DNA of 19,562 bases from Planctomycetota bacterium (GCA_029977045.1 JAPOLP010000015.1:1-19562), one strand, 5' to 3'. Shown: positions 1 through 9,320, numbered from the stretch's first letter. The notes: generated by a model from the sequence alone, not told the origin. Made by a program: numbers and translations.

Positions 1-745
1 CGGCTCGCGGCATCCGGCAGATGTACGTGCTTGCTTTTCTCTGTCTGGAGACACGGGAAGCTATCGTCTCGCCTTCAACGGAGCACCCGAATTCCGCATG
101 GGTCGTGGAACAGACAGAACGGTTTCTCGAAGACACGGGTAGTCGAGAGAAAAAGCCGGAGATCGTCATCCACGACATGGATACGAAGTTCACGCAGGAG
201 TTCAAGGACACGCTGGCTGCAAGAGCCGTGCGAACAAACCAGTTGCCGAAAGCGTCGCCGAATCTCAATGGACGCTGCGAGCGTTTCATCCAAACAATCA
301 AGCTTGAGTGCCTGGCGCGATTCATCATCTTCGGCCAGCGGCATCTCGACTACCTGTTGGCAGAGTTCACCGCCTACTACAACAGTACCCGATCAAGCAT
401 GGTGCGTGACCACCTGCCGCCAATCTGTGAGGTTCCCGAGGAAGTCGAGACGCTGAAACTCGAACAGATCGCCGTGCGACGTCACGTCGGCGGATTGATC
501 GCGTCATTCGAGCGACGGGCGGCGTAGTCGACACTGATGGTTGGCTTCCAGTCATGGCCTACGTCGGAAATTGCGTCTGTTTTCCGACGCCTTCTCGATT
601 CCGGTGTCTCTCTGTCGCGCTCGTCGCTGGCTCCCTCGCTTGCGTTCGACGGTTTACCGATTAGCGACGGCGAATTCTCGCTGAATCCCGTTCGCTGCCG
701 GAACGTCGCCGACGACTCATCTACGGAGTAGAACATAGGGGCACA
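1..745 (+). mobile_element. Right part of a putative insertion sequence, cut by the window edge
   Basis: This entry covers the transposase fragment plus about 220 bases after its stop. The only hint of an element end is the sequence ATAGGGGCACA at 735-745, whose complement TGTGCCCCTAT starts with TG as many IS ends do. The left end lies outside the window, so the inverted-repeat partner and target duplication cannot be checked. The right boundary is a guess. The mobile nature itself rests on the transposase. Confidence 0.3.
3..527 (+). CDS. Integrase-core (rve-type) transposase, 5'-truncated by the window edge
   Basis: This is the catalytic, C-terminal part of a DDE transposase/integrase that cuts and joins DNA during transposition. 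The frame is open to the left edge; an ATG at 21 lies inside the domain and is not the true start. The second acidic residue is the first Asp of the HDMDTKF motif (codon at 174). The catalytic Glu is in NGRCERFIQT (codon at 279), with 34 residues between them, as in DD35E-like enzymes of the IS3/IS481 type. The ERFIQTIKLECL segment, the later YYNSTR motif and the VGGLIASFERRAA tail are typical of this group, and the C-terminus looks complete. The first catalytic Asp would lie upstream of the window. The exact IS family cannot be named without the 5' half. It points the same way as the downstream cluster but is not functionally linked to it. Confidence 0.85.
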   Translation, partial: ARGIRQMYVLAFLCLETREAIVSPSTEHPNSAWVVEQTERFLEDTGSREKKPEIVIHDMDTKFTQEFKDTLAARAVRTNQLPKASPNLNGRCERFIQTIKLECLARFIIFGQRHLDYLLAEFTAYYNSTRSSMVRDHLPPICEVPEEVETLKLEQIAVRRHVGGLIASFERRAA

Positions 746-849
746 CTGATATTTACGCACCGGCCTGGTGACAAATTGCTCGGCGCTGGCTGCTGCAGCC
801 TCACCCTACAGCGCCACGCTTTCCGTCCGCCGCTTCTACTTCAGTCGGC

Positions 850-877
850 TGGACGCGCAAGTCATGTTGGATATGAT
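850..877 (+). promoter_or_regulatory. Candidate sigma70-like promoter for the cluster
   Basis: The sequence TATGAT at 872-877 is a five-of-six match to a -10 box. TGGACG at 850-855 is a four-of-six match to a -35 box, 16 bases upstream. Transcription from here would give a leader of about 220 bases before the first WD40 gene. In GC-rich DNA such matches can arise by chance, and planctomycete promoters are not well defined by consensus, so this is only a candidate. Confidence 0.25.
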
Positions 878-1093
878 CGGTTGGTTCGTCCCCTCGCAAT
901 GACAGGAGCCACTTCTGCCTGGGGAGGCGAACAGAGACGTGGGAAGTCGGGATCGTGTGTGTTGCAGCCTGACAGACTCACGGAACTTCGTACGCTCGGG
1001 TTTCCTGCCGCATACTTTCACCTGCCATTCCCACCCGCCTTCAGTCACTCTGGGTCCGTCGGTTCCCACCAGGTTGCGGCATCAAGTGACTGT

Positions 1094-1097
1094 GGAG
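1094..1097 (+). promoter_or_regulatory. Ribosome binding site deciding the WD40 start
   Basis: GGAG lies six bases before the ATG at 1104. It selects this start over an in-frame codon at 939, because only the 1104 start places a signal peptide at the N-terminus. Confidence 0.65.
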
Positions 1098-1103
1098 ACA
1101 TCC

Positions 1104-4100
1104 ATGCCGCTGATTGCTTCGCAGTCTCGTCGCCTGCTACTGGTGCTGTGCGGACTTAGCGCCGGAGTCTCGCTGACCGCACTTGGCTATGGCCAGGACG
1201 AGACGGCAACCGGTGCTGATTCCGGAGTGCTCCGCGGGCACTTGGCGCCTGTGTTGATGGGAGCTTTTACTCCCGATGGTGAGTACGCCATCACGGTCAG
1301 TTCTGATGAGTCCGCCCGGCTGTGGAACCTCCAGACCGGTCGGGAAATCTGGCAGTACGCGGGCCACACCGGACCGCTGTACTGCCTCGCGCTGAGCGGC
1401 GACGGACGAACGCTCGTAACCGGGGCGCAGGACAACACGCTGCGATTGTGGGACGTTCCGCAGCCGAGGCCGGTACTCCTACTGACCGGGCATCAGGGAG
1501 CGGCTGGCGGTCTGGCCGTCAGTCCTGACGGACGGTCGCTCGTGTCCGGGGCCGCGGACAGCGTCGTCCGGCTGTGGAGCTTCCATGAAGTGGCGAAGTC
1601 GGTCGCTGCGAAGAAGCCACAGTTTGCCGCGGGCAATGATTTCCTGCTGCGGGCGAGGCATCGCGCGGCAGTGACAGCGGCAGCGTGGCGGAATGACTCG
1701 GCGTACTTCGCGAGCGGCGACGCCGACGGGCAGGTGCAGGTCTGGAGCCCGTTCCTCGATGCAGTGCAGGGCGAAATTGGTGTTCATGCCGGCGGTGTGA
1801 CTGGGCTGGCATTTCCTAGCAATAACCAGCAGCTCATCTCAACCGGCGGTGACGGCGTCGTCCGGTTCTGGCAGTTGCCGATCCCGTCACAGCGCAGTCT
1901 GGCGGGTGTGACCGCGGCCGTGACGGACGTTGCGATTCCGACGAACCAACCGACGGCGATCGTGAGTGCCGTGGACGGAACGCTGCGGCTATTCGATCTC
2001 AACAGCGGAGCCGTGTCGCGCGAGTTTCCGAAGTCGGAGCGTCCGGTCACGTCGGTCGCCGTGCAGCCGAACAATGCACTGGTGGCGACGGCCGACGATC
2101 TGGGACGCGTGTGGCTGCTCAACTTTAGCGACGGGACTGAACGCGGCAGCGTGGCCGGTCACGACAAGGCCGTCACGCGCGTGGCGTTTCACCCGGACAA
2201 TCTGCGGTTCGCATCGGCGGGAGTCGACGGCACGGTGCGGCTGTGGACGACTCCGACGGCGGCTGTTCCGACGAACGGGCACACGGCTCCGCTGCGAGCG
2301 CTGGCGTCGAATCAGAACGGGGAGTGGTTCGTCACCGGATCAGACGACAAGACGGTTCGCGTTTGGGCATCGAACGGGCAGCCGCAGCAGCAGATGGGTG
2401 GGCATCAGCAACCGGTGCTCGCAGTGGCTGTGCGGCGCGATGACGCGCAGATCGCCAGTGCAGACGTCGAGGGCACGATCTTGCTGTGGAACGCGGTGAA
2501 CGGCGCGACAGAAGGCTCGCTGCTGGCACATAGCGGTCCGGTGGCAGCGCTCGCGTATGAGCACTCGAATCAGGCTCTGCTGAGCGGCAGCGGGGATGGC
2601 ACGCTCAAACGCTGGCAGCTTCCGCTGGTGCCACCACGCGTCTCAAACGGACACAGCCAGCCGGTGCAGACGGTCGCGCTGAGCTCTGATGCGAGCGTGT
2701 TTGTGTCCGGTTCGGCGGATCAGACAGTGCGCGTCTGGACCACCGCAAACGGCCAGGCAGTCAGAACGCTGGACGGCCAGACCGGCGCCGTCCACTCCGT
2801 GGCAATCAGCGCGGACGGAACTCAGGCCGCCGCAGTTGGAGCGGCCGGGCAGGTGCTCGTGTGGACGCTGGCCGACGGAGCGCTGAAGCAGAAGCGGGTC
2901 GGCCTCGCGGGCGAGATTTACGATGCGGCGTTTCTACCGGACGGGAAACGGCTCGCCACAGTGGACGCCGATCAGGCACTGCGGCTGTGGCGTCTGCCGG
3001 AACCTCCCAAAGAGCTGGCGAACGACGGGGCGCCGTATCAGGTCGCGGCGGTCTCGCCGGATGGAAAACGCTACGCCGTCGCCGGACAGTCGGGCGGGAA
3101 GCACGCGGTGATCGTGCGGGACCGTGACAGCGGCCAGGTGATCGCCACACTGACCGGGCACGATGCAGCCATCACGGCGATTGCGTTCGACAGGAGCGGG
3201 AACCGGGTGATTTCCGGATCGGCCGACAAGACGTCCCGCGTGTGGAAGCTCGACGGCGGCGCGGCCGAACTGTTCAAGCACGAAGGCTATCCCGGGGCGG
3301 TCGTGGGTGTCGCGCTGTCGGATGATGCGACCGTCGCATTCACGACGGGGACGGAGAACGTCATCCGGCAGTGGTCGGTCGCGGACGGCGCGGAAGTCCG
3401 ATCCATCGCCGGGCACGGGGCGGTGGTGCGTGAGCTGATCGTCCGCGGGGCGAACCTGTTTTCGGCGTCGGACGACGGGACGGTGCGTCTGTGGAACACG
3501 GCAAACGGAGCGGCAGTGCGTGCCGTGACGCATGGCGGAAATCTGCGCTGCATCGCATTGTCTGCTGACGGAACGAAGCTGGTGTCTGGGGGGACGGACA
3601 AGACGGCAAAGTTGTGGACGGTGGCGAACGGAGCACCGATCGCAACGCTGGCGGGCGCGGTGGCGGAAGTAACGAGCGTCGTGTTCTCAACGGATGGCTC
3701 GCGAGTGGCGGTGGGTGCGTCAGACGGGGTTCGCGTCTGGGAAAGCGACGGGCGGGCGGGCGAGCACCTGCAGACTCCCGCCACATGTCCGCAGGGTGTC
3801 GTGTGGTCGGCCGACGGAGCGGCGTTGCTGGCATGCCGGACGGACGGACGCATCGAACAGCACGGTCTGGCGGTGACGCAGGTCATACCGCTTCTCGATG
3901 CCGGTACGACGCGCATCTCGGTTGCACCGGACGGCAGCGCGCTGTTTGCCGGCGGGTCGGCGAAAGTCGTGCGCGTATGGAGTCTGGCGGACGGGCGTGT
4001 CGCAAACCCGGCTCCAGTCAGGACGCTGAGCGGTCCGGCGGGGACGATCACCGGGCTGGCGGTCAGTCGTGACGGGAAACGACTGGCGGCAGGATCCGAA

Positions 4101-6554
4101 GACCGGAACGCGTTCATCTGGGACCTGACGAACGGTGCCCCCGCGGCGATTCAGAAGCTCGAACACAAGTCCGCGGTGCGGAGCGTCTCGCTGTCGAACG
4201 ACGCCGCGCGGCTGGCAACGGCGAGCGACGACGGCGTCACGCAGCTCTGGGATCTGGTGACGGGTCAGCTTGCCGAACGGCTGCCTGGGCCGGCTCAGCC
4301 CGCGCGAACAGTCGCAATCTCCGCCTACGGAAAGACCGTGTTGAGCGGCGGGCAGTACAACTCCCTGCGGACGTTTACGCCTGCGGTGAGCGGAGTGTTT
4401 CCGGCGTCGGCTCCGAACGCCGCGGCGGAACCGGTGACGCAGCTTGTCGCTCTGGCCGGCGACGCCGGATTTGCCGTGTTGACGAAGTCCGGCAACCAGG
4501 TGCTCCGCTGGAAGGCAGACGGAACGGTGCTGCCGCCGCTGGCCGCGCCGGTACCGGGTCTGGTTTCGCTGCGGGCCAGCGATGACGGACTGCGGCTGCT
4601 GGCGACGACACCGCAACAGCCAGGACAGGGACAGGGCTTCGTGTGGACGGTCGCGGATGGCAAGCTGACAGCAACGCTCGCCTTGGGCGGGGCGGTTTCG
4701 GATGCCGCGTTCAACCGCGACGGCAGTGAAGTTGCAGTGACCGATCAGCAGGCGCGCGTCCGCGTGTTCGCGGTCGAACCATTCCGGCTGCTGGAGGAGA
4801 TCGCTGTTCCGACGACCGCGCATCAGGTCGCGTGGACGGGTGCGGACGGGCGGCAGGTCGCGACTGCCGGGCCGCAGAACTCTGGTGCCGTCGTTGCAAA
4901 ATCCCTCGAACGACTGTGGGATGGGCTCGAGGGGAGCGCAACGGCCATCGTGTTTTCGACCAGCGGTGCGCAGGCTTTCGCCGCCGGTAAGGACGGTCGC
5001 ATCCGGCAATGGCGAACCACGGACGGCGTCCTCGAACGCACGCTCGAAGGGCACTCGCAGGACGTCACGGAACTGGCTGTCACGCCAAACGGGCAGCAGT
5101 TGGTCAGCGTGGGAATCGATCAGACGCTGCGAGTCTGGAATCTTGCCGACGGCACACCGGCTGGAACCATCGAGCATCCCGTACCCGTGCGGAGCGTGTC
5201 GGTGCGATCCGACAGTCTGCGGGCGGCGACGGTTGCAGACGACGGACAGGTCCGCGTGTGGGACATGGCCAGCGGTGTGCTGCTGCAGTCGTTCGCGTCG
5301 CACGCGAAAGCCGGCGCGGCCGTCCGCTGGTTGAGCGACGGAATCACACTCGTGTCAGGCGCGACCGACAATTCGCTCGGCGTCGCGAAGACGTCAATCA
5401 TTCGCGCCGTTCGGACGCACGAACGCGCGATTTCCGACATGACAATGTACGCGGGAGGCGCTCAAGTCGTGACGTGCTCGCCCGACGGGCAGGTCGTCGT
5501 GACGGACCTCAACGGCGGCACCGTCGTGCGGAAGTTTGAAGGGCTGACCGGCGAACCGCGGTGTGTCGCCGCCCGGGTCGACAACCAGCGCGTCTCCGTC
5601 GGGACCGCGGACGGCAAGGTGTTGGTCTGGAACGCCGGCAACGCAGAGCTGCTGCAGACGATCGAAATCGGCAGCCCGGTGACACGGCTGGCCTACTCAC
5701 CTGATAACCAGAAGCTGGCGGTTGTCGATGAGAAAAACACGCTGCGTATCTTCGGGCCGGTGATTCCGCCCGAGCAGCCGCAGGCGGGTATCGAGCTGTA
5801 CCTGCATCAGGAAGTCGTGTCCGCTCAGCCACTGACGCGGATCGAGTTCTCGCGCGACAACCGCAGCGTCTGGGCGACTCAGCAGGACGGGCAGGTCAGC
5901 GAGTGGGCGTACGCGTCGCCAGTGCAGTTGCGGCAGTTCAATCACGGCGGGCCAGTGTATGCCGTCGCGATCAGCCGCGATGGAAAAACGGTCGTCTCGG
6001 GCAGCACGGATCAGACGGTCCGCATCTGGGACGCAACAACCGGGCAGCAGCGATTTCAGTTGAACGGACACGTCGGAGCAGTCCACGCGGTTGCACTGAC
6101 CCCCGACGAGTCGCTGATCGTGTCGTCCGGCGCGGACAAAACGATTCGACTGTGGGATGTCGCCGGCGGCCGGCAGTTGAAACAGCTCACAACGCTGGAC
6201 GAAACGATGTACTCAGTCGCCGTGCATCCCAATGGCCGGACGGTCGCGGCGGCGGGAGCCGATCGCAAGGTGCATCTGTTCGACATCCTCACCGGGGCCG
6301 AGCAGCGGACGATGGAAGGGCACACGGATTACATCCACTGCGTGGCGTTCAACCCGCAGGGCACTCGGCTGTTGTCGTACGGTTACGCGGGACAGCTCCG
6401 CGTCTGGAACCCAGCGAACGGTCAATCGCTGTTCGACCAGCGCGTCGGGTCCATTGGAAACTTTGCGAACTACGCCGCTGATGGTACCCGCACGCTGCTG
6501 TCGAACGGCGACGGCACCGCTCGCGTGTTCGAGATTCCCGCGGCGGCGCGGTGA
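1104..6554 (+). CDS. Giant exported WD40 beta-propeller protein (about 42 blades)
   Basis: The product is a 1816-residue protein built almost wholly of WD40 repeats, presumably an extracytoplasmic scaffold for protein-protein contacts. Residues 1-30 form a signal peptide (basic start MPLIASQSRR, then a hydrophobic core LLLVLCGLSAGVSLTAL, with cleavage likely near GYGQ). From about residue 38 the GH...DG...VRLW pattern recurs every ~41 residues. I count 42 blades by eye, equal to six seven-bladed propellers. Some blades are degenerate and lack the Trp, for example those around nt 3830-3880 (GRIEQHGL) and 5385 (NSLGVAKTS). The chain ends at strand c of the last blade while the N-terminus starts with a spare outer strand, as expected for closure between the ends. 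No catalytic domain, membrane segment or coiled coil is visible. Seven consecutive blades resemble seven in the cytochrome-WD40 protein encoded downstream. It is the first gene of the cluster, and its stop lies 98 bases before the next start. The family assignment is secure; the function is unknown. Confidence 0.92.
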   Translation: MPLIASQSRRLLLVLCGLSAGVSLTALGYGQDETATGADSGVLRGHLAPVLMGAFTPDGEYAITVSSDESARLWNLQTGREIWQYAGHTGPLYCLALSGDGRTLVTGAQDNTLRLWDVPQPRPVLLLTGHQGAAGGLAVSPDGRSLVSGAADSVVRLWSFHEVAKSVAAKKPQFAAGNDFLLRARHRAAVTAAAWRNDSAYFASGDADGQVQVWSPFLDAVQGEIGVHAGGVTGLAFPSNNQQLISTGGDGVVRFWQLPIPSQRSLAGVTAAVTDVAIPTNQPTAIVSAVDGTLRLFDLNSGAVSREFPKSERPVTSVAVQPNNALVATADDLGRVWLLNFSDGTERGSVAGHDKAVTRVAFHPDNLRFASAGVDGTVRLWTTPTAAVPTNGHTAPLRALASNQNGEWFVTGSDDKTVRVWASNGQPQQQMGGHQQPVLAVAVRRDDAQIASADVEGTILLWNAVNGATEGSLLAHSGPVAALAYEHSNQALLSGSGDGTLKRWQLPLVPPRVSNGHSQPVQTVALSSDASVFVSGSADQTVRVWTTANGQAVRTLDGQTGAVHSVAISADGTQAAAVGAAGQVLVWTLADGALKQKRVGLAGEIYDAAFLPDGKRLATVDADQALRLWRLPEPPKELANDGAPYQVAAVSPDGKRYAVAGQSGGKHAVIVRDRDSGQVIATLTGHDAAITAIAFDRSGNRVISGSADKTSRVWKLDGGAAELFKHEGYPGAVVGVALSDDATVAFTTGTENVIRQWSVADGAEVRSIAGHGAVVRELIVRGANLFSASDDGTVRLWNTANGAAVRAVTHGGNLRCIALSADGTKLVSGGTDKTAKLWTVANGAPIATLAGAVAEVTSVVFSTDGSRVAVGASDGVRVWESDGRAGEHLQTPATCPQGVVWSADGAALLACRTDGRIEQHGLAVTQVIPLLDAGTTRISVAPDGSALFAGGSAKVVRVWSLADGRVANPAPVRTLSGPAGTITGLAVSRDGKRLAAGSEDRNAFIWDLTNGAPAAIQKLEHKSAVRSVSLSNDAARLATASDDGVTQLWDLVTGQLAERLPGPAQPARTVAISAYGKTVLSGGQYNSLRTFTPAVSGVFPASAPNAAAEPVTQLVALAGDAGFAVLTKSGNQVLRWKADGTVLPPLAAPVPGLVSLRASDDGLRLLATTPQQPGQGQGFVWTVADGKLTATLALGGAVSDAAFNRDGSEVAVTDQQARVRVFAVEPFRLLEEIAVPTTAHQVAWTGADGRQVATAGPQNSGAVVAKSLERLWDGLEGSATAIVFSTSGAQAFAAGKDGRIRQWRTTDGVLERTLEGHSQDVTELAVTPNGQQLVSVGIDQTLRVWNLADGTPAGTIEHPVPVRSVSVRSDSLRAATVADDGQVRVWDMASGVLLQSFASHAKAGAAVRWLSDGITLVSGATDNSLGVAKTSIIRAVRTHERAISDMTMYAGGAQVVTCSPDGQVVVTDLNGGTVVRKFEGLTGEPRCVAARVDNQRVSVGTADGKVLVWNAGNAELLQTIEIGSPVTRLAYSPDNQKLAVVDEKNTLRIFGPVIPPEQPQAGIELYLHQEVVSAQPLTRIEFSRDNRSVWATQQDGQVSEWAYASPVQLRQFNHGGPVYAVAISRDGKTVVSGSTDQTVRIWDATTGQQRFQLNGHVGAVHAVALTPDESLIVSSGADKTIRLWDVAGGRQLKQLTTLDETMYSVAVHPNGRTVAAAGADRKVHLFDILTGAEQRTMEGHTDYIHCVAFNPQGTRLLSYGYAGQLRVWNPANGQSLFDQRVGSIGNFANYAADGTRTLLSNGDGTARVFEIPAAAR

Positions 6555-6642
6555 CGTGGAGAAGGAAAAGCAAAGATCAGTGTTCCGCAATAGCATTCGT
6601 GTTGGTCACGAGTCCTGAAGACATTTCCCATGACTGTTCTCT

Positions 6643-6646
6643 GGAG
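6643..6646 (+). promoter_or_regulatory. Ribosome binding site deciding the PSD1 start
   Basis: GGAG sits six bases before the ATG at 6653. This supports that start over the in-frame GTG at 6551, which overlaps the previous stop and would put 34 polar residues ahead of the signal peptide. Confidence 0.6.
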
Positions 6647-6652
6647 AATGTG

Positions 6653-9154
6653 ATGCAGTCAGTTTCTCAATTAATGAGTGCGCGGCGGGTGCTGAGTGCC
6701 TGGCTGCTGTCCGGAATGCTGGTTCCTGCGGTTCTGAGTGCGGCGGAGTTTCCCGGGTTGGGGCCGAAGGGGGATCTCGTGTCGATCTCCTTTGAGAATG
6801 CCGGACAGCCTCTGCTGCGAGGCCGCAATGCCCGCAGGCAGCTCGTCGTCACCGGCAGTTACTCCAGCGGCCAGAAGCACGACCTCACCCACGCCGTGAC
6901 GTACGCCGTCGACGCTCCGCAGGTTCTGACAGTTGCGGCCGACGGTCTGATCACTCCGCTGACCGACGGTAACGCGACCGTGACCGCGCGTACGGCGGAC
7001 GGGAAGTCAACGGCGATCGCCCTGCAGGCACAGCAGTGCAACGAGGAACTGCCGATCAACTTTGTCGACGAGGTCGTCCCGATCTTTACGCGACTGGGCT
7101 GCAACGCCGGCGGATGCCACGGAAAGTCGGATGGGCAGAACGGCTTCAAGCTGTCGCTGCTCGGGTTTTATCCGGACGAGGATTACGAGTACCTCGTGCA
7201 TGAAGATCGCGGGCGGCGACTGTTTCCGGCAGACCCGGATTACAGCCTGCTGCTGCAAAAGCCGGCCAATCAGTTGCCGCACGGTGGCGGAAAACGCATG
7301 GAGCCCGGCACGTACGAATGGCAGCTCGTCGCCAACTGGATTGCCCAGGGATCGCCGCTGGGCTCTGAAGACGACGCGAAAATCGAGCGGATCGAAGTCG
7401 TTCCCGCCGTGCGGGAAATGAACATTGCGACAAAGCAACAGCTCGCCGTCGTCGCGCATTACAGCGACGGCTCGACCCGCGACGTTACTCGTCTGGCATC
7501 CTACGAAGCGAATCAGCCGGAGATGGTCTACACGGAACCGAGCGGTCTGATCACCGTCGAAGATACTCCAGGCGAAGCCGCCGTGATGGTTCGCTTTCAG
7601 GGGCAGGTGGCCGTGTTCCGCGCGGTGATTCCGCAGGGCCTGCCCGTGCCAACGCTGCCGCCGCAGAACTCGTTCGTCGATCAGTTCGTGTTCGCGCGGC
7701 TGAAACAGCTCGGCATCCCGCCGTCAGCGGTGTGCGACGACGCGACGTTCATCCGCCGCGCGACGCTCGACATCACCGGCCAGTTGCCGACGGCCGAGGT
7801 CGCTCGGGCATTCATCGCCGATCAGAACCCAAACAAGCGCGACGCGCTGGTCGACCGGCTGGTCGCCAGTCCCGGCTACGCGGATTACTTCGCCAACAAG
7901 TGGTCCGCCGTTCTCCGCAACAAGCGGCGTAACGGCAACGATGTGAAGTTCACATACCGGTTCCACAACTGGATCCGGCAGCAGCTCGATCAGAACACGC
8001 CGTACGACCAGTTTGTGCGCAGCGTGCTGACGGCCAGCGGCGATGCCGAGACTCATCCACCGGTGGCCTGGTTCCGCGAACTGGGCTCGTCGACCGTGCA
8101 GATGGAAGACACCGCGCAACTGTTTCTAGGGATGCGGCTGGCGTGTGCGAAGTGTCATCACCATCCGTTCGAACGCTGGAGCCAGCAGGACTATTACGGC
8201 TTCGAGGCCTTCTTCACGCAGGTGGCGCTGAAAGTCGGACGGTACAACCCCGAGACCAACCGCCCCGACGTCGTGTATCTCAACGGCAACCCGCCGCAGT
8301 CGCGTAACCCGCGAACGCAGGAACTGGTCAAGCCGACCGGCCTCGGCGCAGAACCGCTCGACATCCCTGCCTGGGAAGACGCCCGACACTCACTCGTCGA
8401 CTGGATGGCCGCGAAGGATAACCCGTTCTTCGCTCGCGCTCTGGTGAACCGCTACTGGAAACATTTCTTCGGCCGCGGCATCGTCGATCCGGAAGACGAT
8501 CTGCGCGTCACGAACCCGCCGTCGAATCCGGAACTGCTTGCGGCACTGGAGAAGCACTTCCTCGATCACAACTTCGACCTGAAGGACCTGGTGCGGACGA
8601 TCTGCAAATCGAGCGCTTACCAGCTCAGCTCGGAACCGACCGAGTTCAACGCGGCGGACACGCAGAACTTTTCGAGCTTCTACCCGCGGCGTTTGCCGGC
8701 CGAGGTGCTGTATGACGCGATCAACCACGTGGCCGCAGTGCCCTCAAACTTCGGCGGCGTCCCGCAAGGCACGCGCGCCGTGCAGCTTCCGGACAACGGG
8801 TTCAACAACTATTTCCTACAGGTGTTCGGCAAGCCGGAAGCTGAAAGTGCCTGCGAATGCGAACGCAGCCCGGAAGCGAATCTCGCCCAGTCGCTGCACC
8901 TGCTGAATTCCACGGACGTCCAGGGACGCCTGCAGAGCGGCAATGGCCGAGCGGCCCAGTTGGCCCGCGATCAGGAGGGCAAGGACGAGGACAAGGCGAC
9001 TGAACTGTACCTGTGGGCGTTCTCCCGAAACCCGTCACCGGACGAACTCAAGCTGGTCACGGATCACATCGCGAACGCACCGAACAAACAGCAGGCCTGG
9101 GAAGACGTCATCTGGGCCATGCTGAACGCGAAGGAGTTTCAGTTCGTGCGTTGA
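6653..9154 (+). CDS. PSD1 (DUF1553) / PSCyt2 (DUF1549) protein with cytochrome motifs and two Ig-like (BIG2) domains
   Basis: This exported protein of 833 residues belongs to the planctomycete PSD1 family; a redox or envelope role is likely but the reaction is unknown. The order is: signal peptide (1-30, ending LSA-AEF); BIG2-like Ig domain (about 41-124); a heme-type domain (about 135-235) with C150-NAGG-C155-H156, a CxxxxCH variant frequent in these proteins; a second Ig-like domain (about 244-325); PSCyt2/DUF1549 (about 341-525) ending in C498-AK-C501-HHHP, a standard CxxCH motif; and PSD1/DUF1553 (about 583-810) with NRYWKHFFGRGIV, the Cys pair in C734-E-C736-ER and LAQSLHLLNS. All landmarks of the family are intact and the length is normal. 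Such genes usually sit directly before a DUF1501 gene. Here two large genes separate the pair. Heme attachment is inferred from motifs only. Confidence 0.93.
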   Translation: MQSVSQLMSARRVLSAWLLSGMLVPAVLSAAEFPGLGPKGDLVSISFENAGQPLLRGRNARRQLVVTGSYSSGQKHDLTHAVTYAVDAPQVLTVAADGLITPLTDGNATVTARTADGKSTAIALQAQQCNEELPINFVDEVVPIFTRLGCNAGGCHGKSDGQNGFKLSLLGFYPDEDYEYLVHEDRGRRLFPADPDYSLLLQKPANQLPHGGGKRMEPGTYEWQLVANWIAQGSPLGSEDDAKIERIEVVPAVREMNIATKQQLAVVAHYSDGSTRDVTRLASYEANQPEMVYTEPSGLITVEDTPGEAAVMVRFQGQVAVFRAVIPQGLPVPTLPPQNSFVDQFVFARLKQLGIPPSAVCDDATFIRRATLDITGQLPTAEVARAFIADQNPNKRDALVDRLVASPGYADYFANKWSAVLRNKRRNGNDVKFTYRFHNWIRQQLDQNTPYDQFVRSVLTASGDAETHPPVAWFRELGSSTVQMEDTAQLFLGMRLACAKCHHHPFERWSQQDYYGFEAFFTQVALKVGRYNPETNRPDVVYLNGNPPQSRNPRTQELVKPTGLGAEPLDIPAWEDARHSLVDWMAAKDNPFFARALVNRYWKHFFGRGIVDPEDDLRVTNPPSNPELLAALEKHFLDHNFDLKDLVRTICKSSAYQLSSEPTEFNAADTQNFSSFYPRRLPAEVLYDAINHVAAVPSNFGGVPQGTRAVQLPDNGFNNYFLQVFGKPEAESACECERSPEANLAQSLHLLNSTDVQGRLQSGNGRAAQLARDQEGKDEDKATELYLWAFSRNPSPDELKLVTDHIANAPNKQQAWEDVIWAMLNAKEFQFVR

Positions 9155-9288
9155 GACCTGAACCGCCAGTCGCCAACCCACGGTTCCAGATGAAAAACCT
9201 GACGCTGGCGAGTTGCGGCTGATGATTTCGAGACAGACCGTGTCACACGGTCATCGCAAGACATGACGTTTGACGGATGCAGAACGAA

Positions 9289-9320
9289 GAACCGGGGGCT
9301 AGCACCCGGCGGATGATGAG
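9289..9320. repeat. Short palindromic intergenic repeat, copy 1
   Basis: A 32-base element beginning GAACCGGGGGCTAGC contains the imperfect inverted repeat CCGGG/CCCGG. A closely matching 32-base element lies at 17604-17635 in another gap of the cluster. Both start GAACCGGGG, have a C/G-rich hairpin and end with a GGCTGATTGAG-like or GGATGATGAG tail. Its last bases run into the ribosome site of the following gene. It is probably a dispersed REP-like element; a hairpin in the mRNA leader is the other reading. Confidence 0.5.

Larger units (their letters stand above)
528..1103. other. Non-coding stretch between transposase and first WD40 gene
   Basis: I see no convincing gene here. Small open frames on both strands have no recognisable domain, no good ribosome site and Arg/Ser-rich translations. 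The left part may be the tail of the insertion element. The right part probably holds the promoter and a long leader for the downstream gene. No tRNA or rRNA structure is apparent. Confidence 0.6.

Noticed and set aside
939..1103. N-terminal extension of the first WD40 protein by 55 residues
   Set aside because: It would bury the signal peptide, and the ATG at 1104 has a well-placed GGAG.
776..1159. Small + strand open frame before and into the WD40 gene
   Set aside because: No domain and no ribosome site, and it overlaps the true start in another frame.
3287..4117. Reverse-strand open frame of 276 aa in the same gene
   Set aside because: Ser/Thr/Pro/Ala-rich translation without domain or ribosome site, a shadow of the WD40 repeats.
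3720..5303. Long reverse-strand open frame (527 aa) within the first WD40 gene
   Set aside because: It is opposite a clear WD40 coding frame, is Arg-rich, has no domain, and results from GC-rich codon use leaving few stops on the other strand.
1230..6500. Periodic DNA repeats that could suggest a CRISPR or satellite array
   Set aside because: The period of about 123 bases is one WD40 blade; the repetition is at protein level and units diverge strongly in DNA.
6551..6652. GTG start of the PSD1 gene overlapping the previous stop
   Set aside because: It would put 34 polar residues ahead of the signal peptide, while the ATG at 6653 has a good ribosome site.
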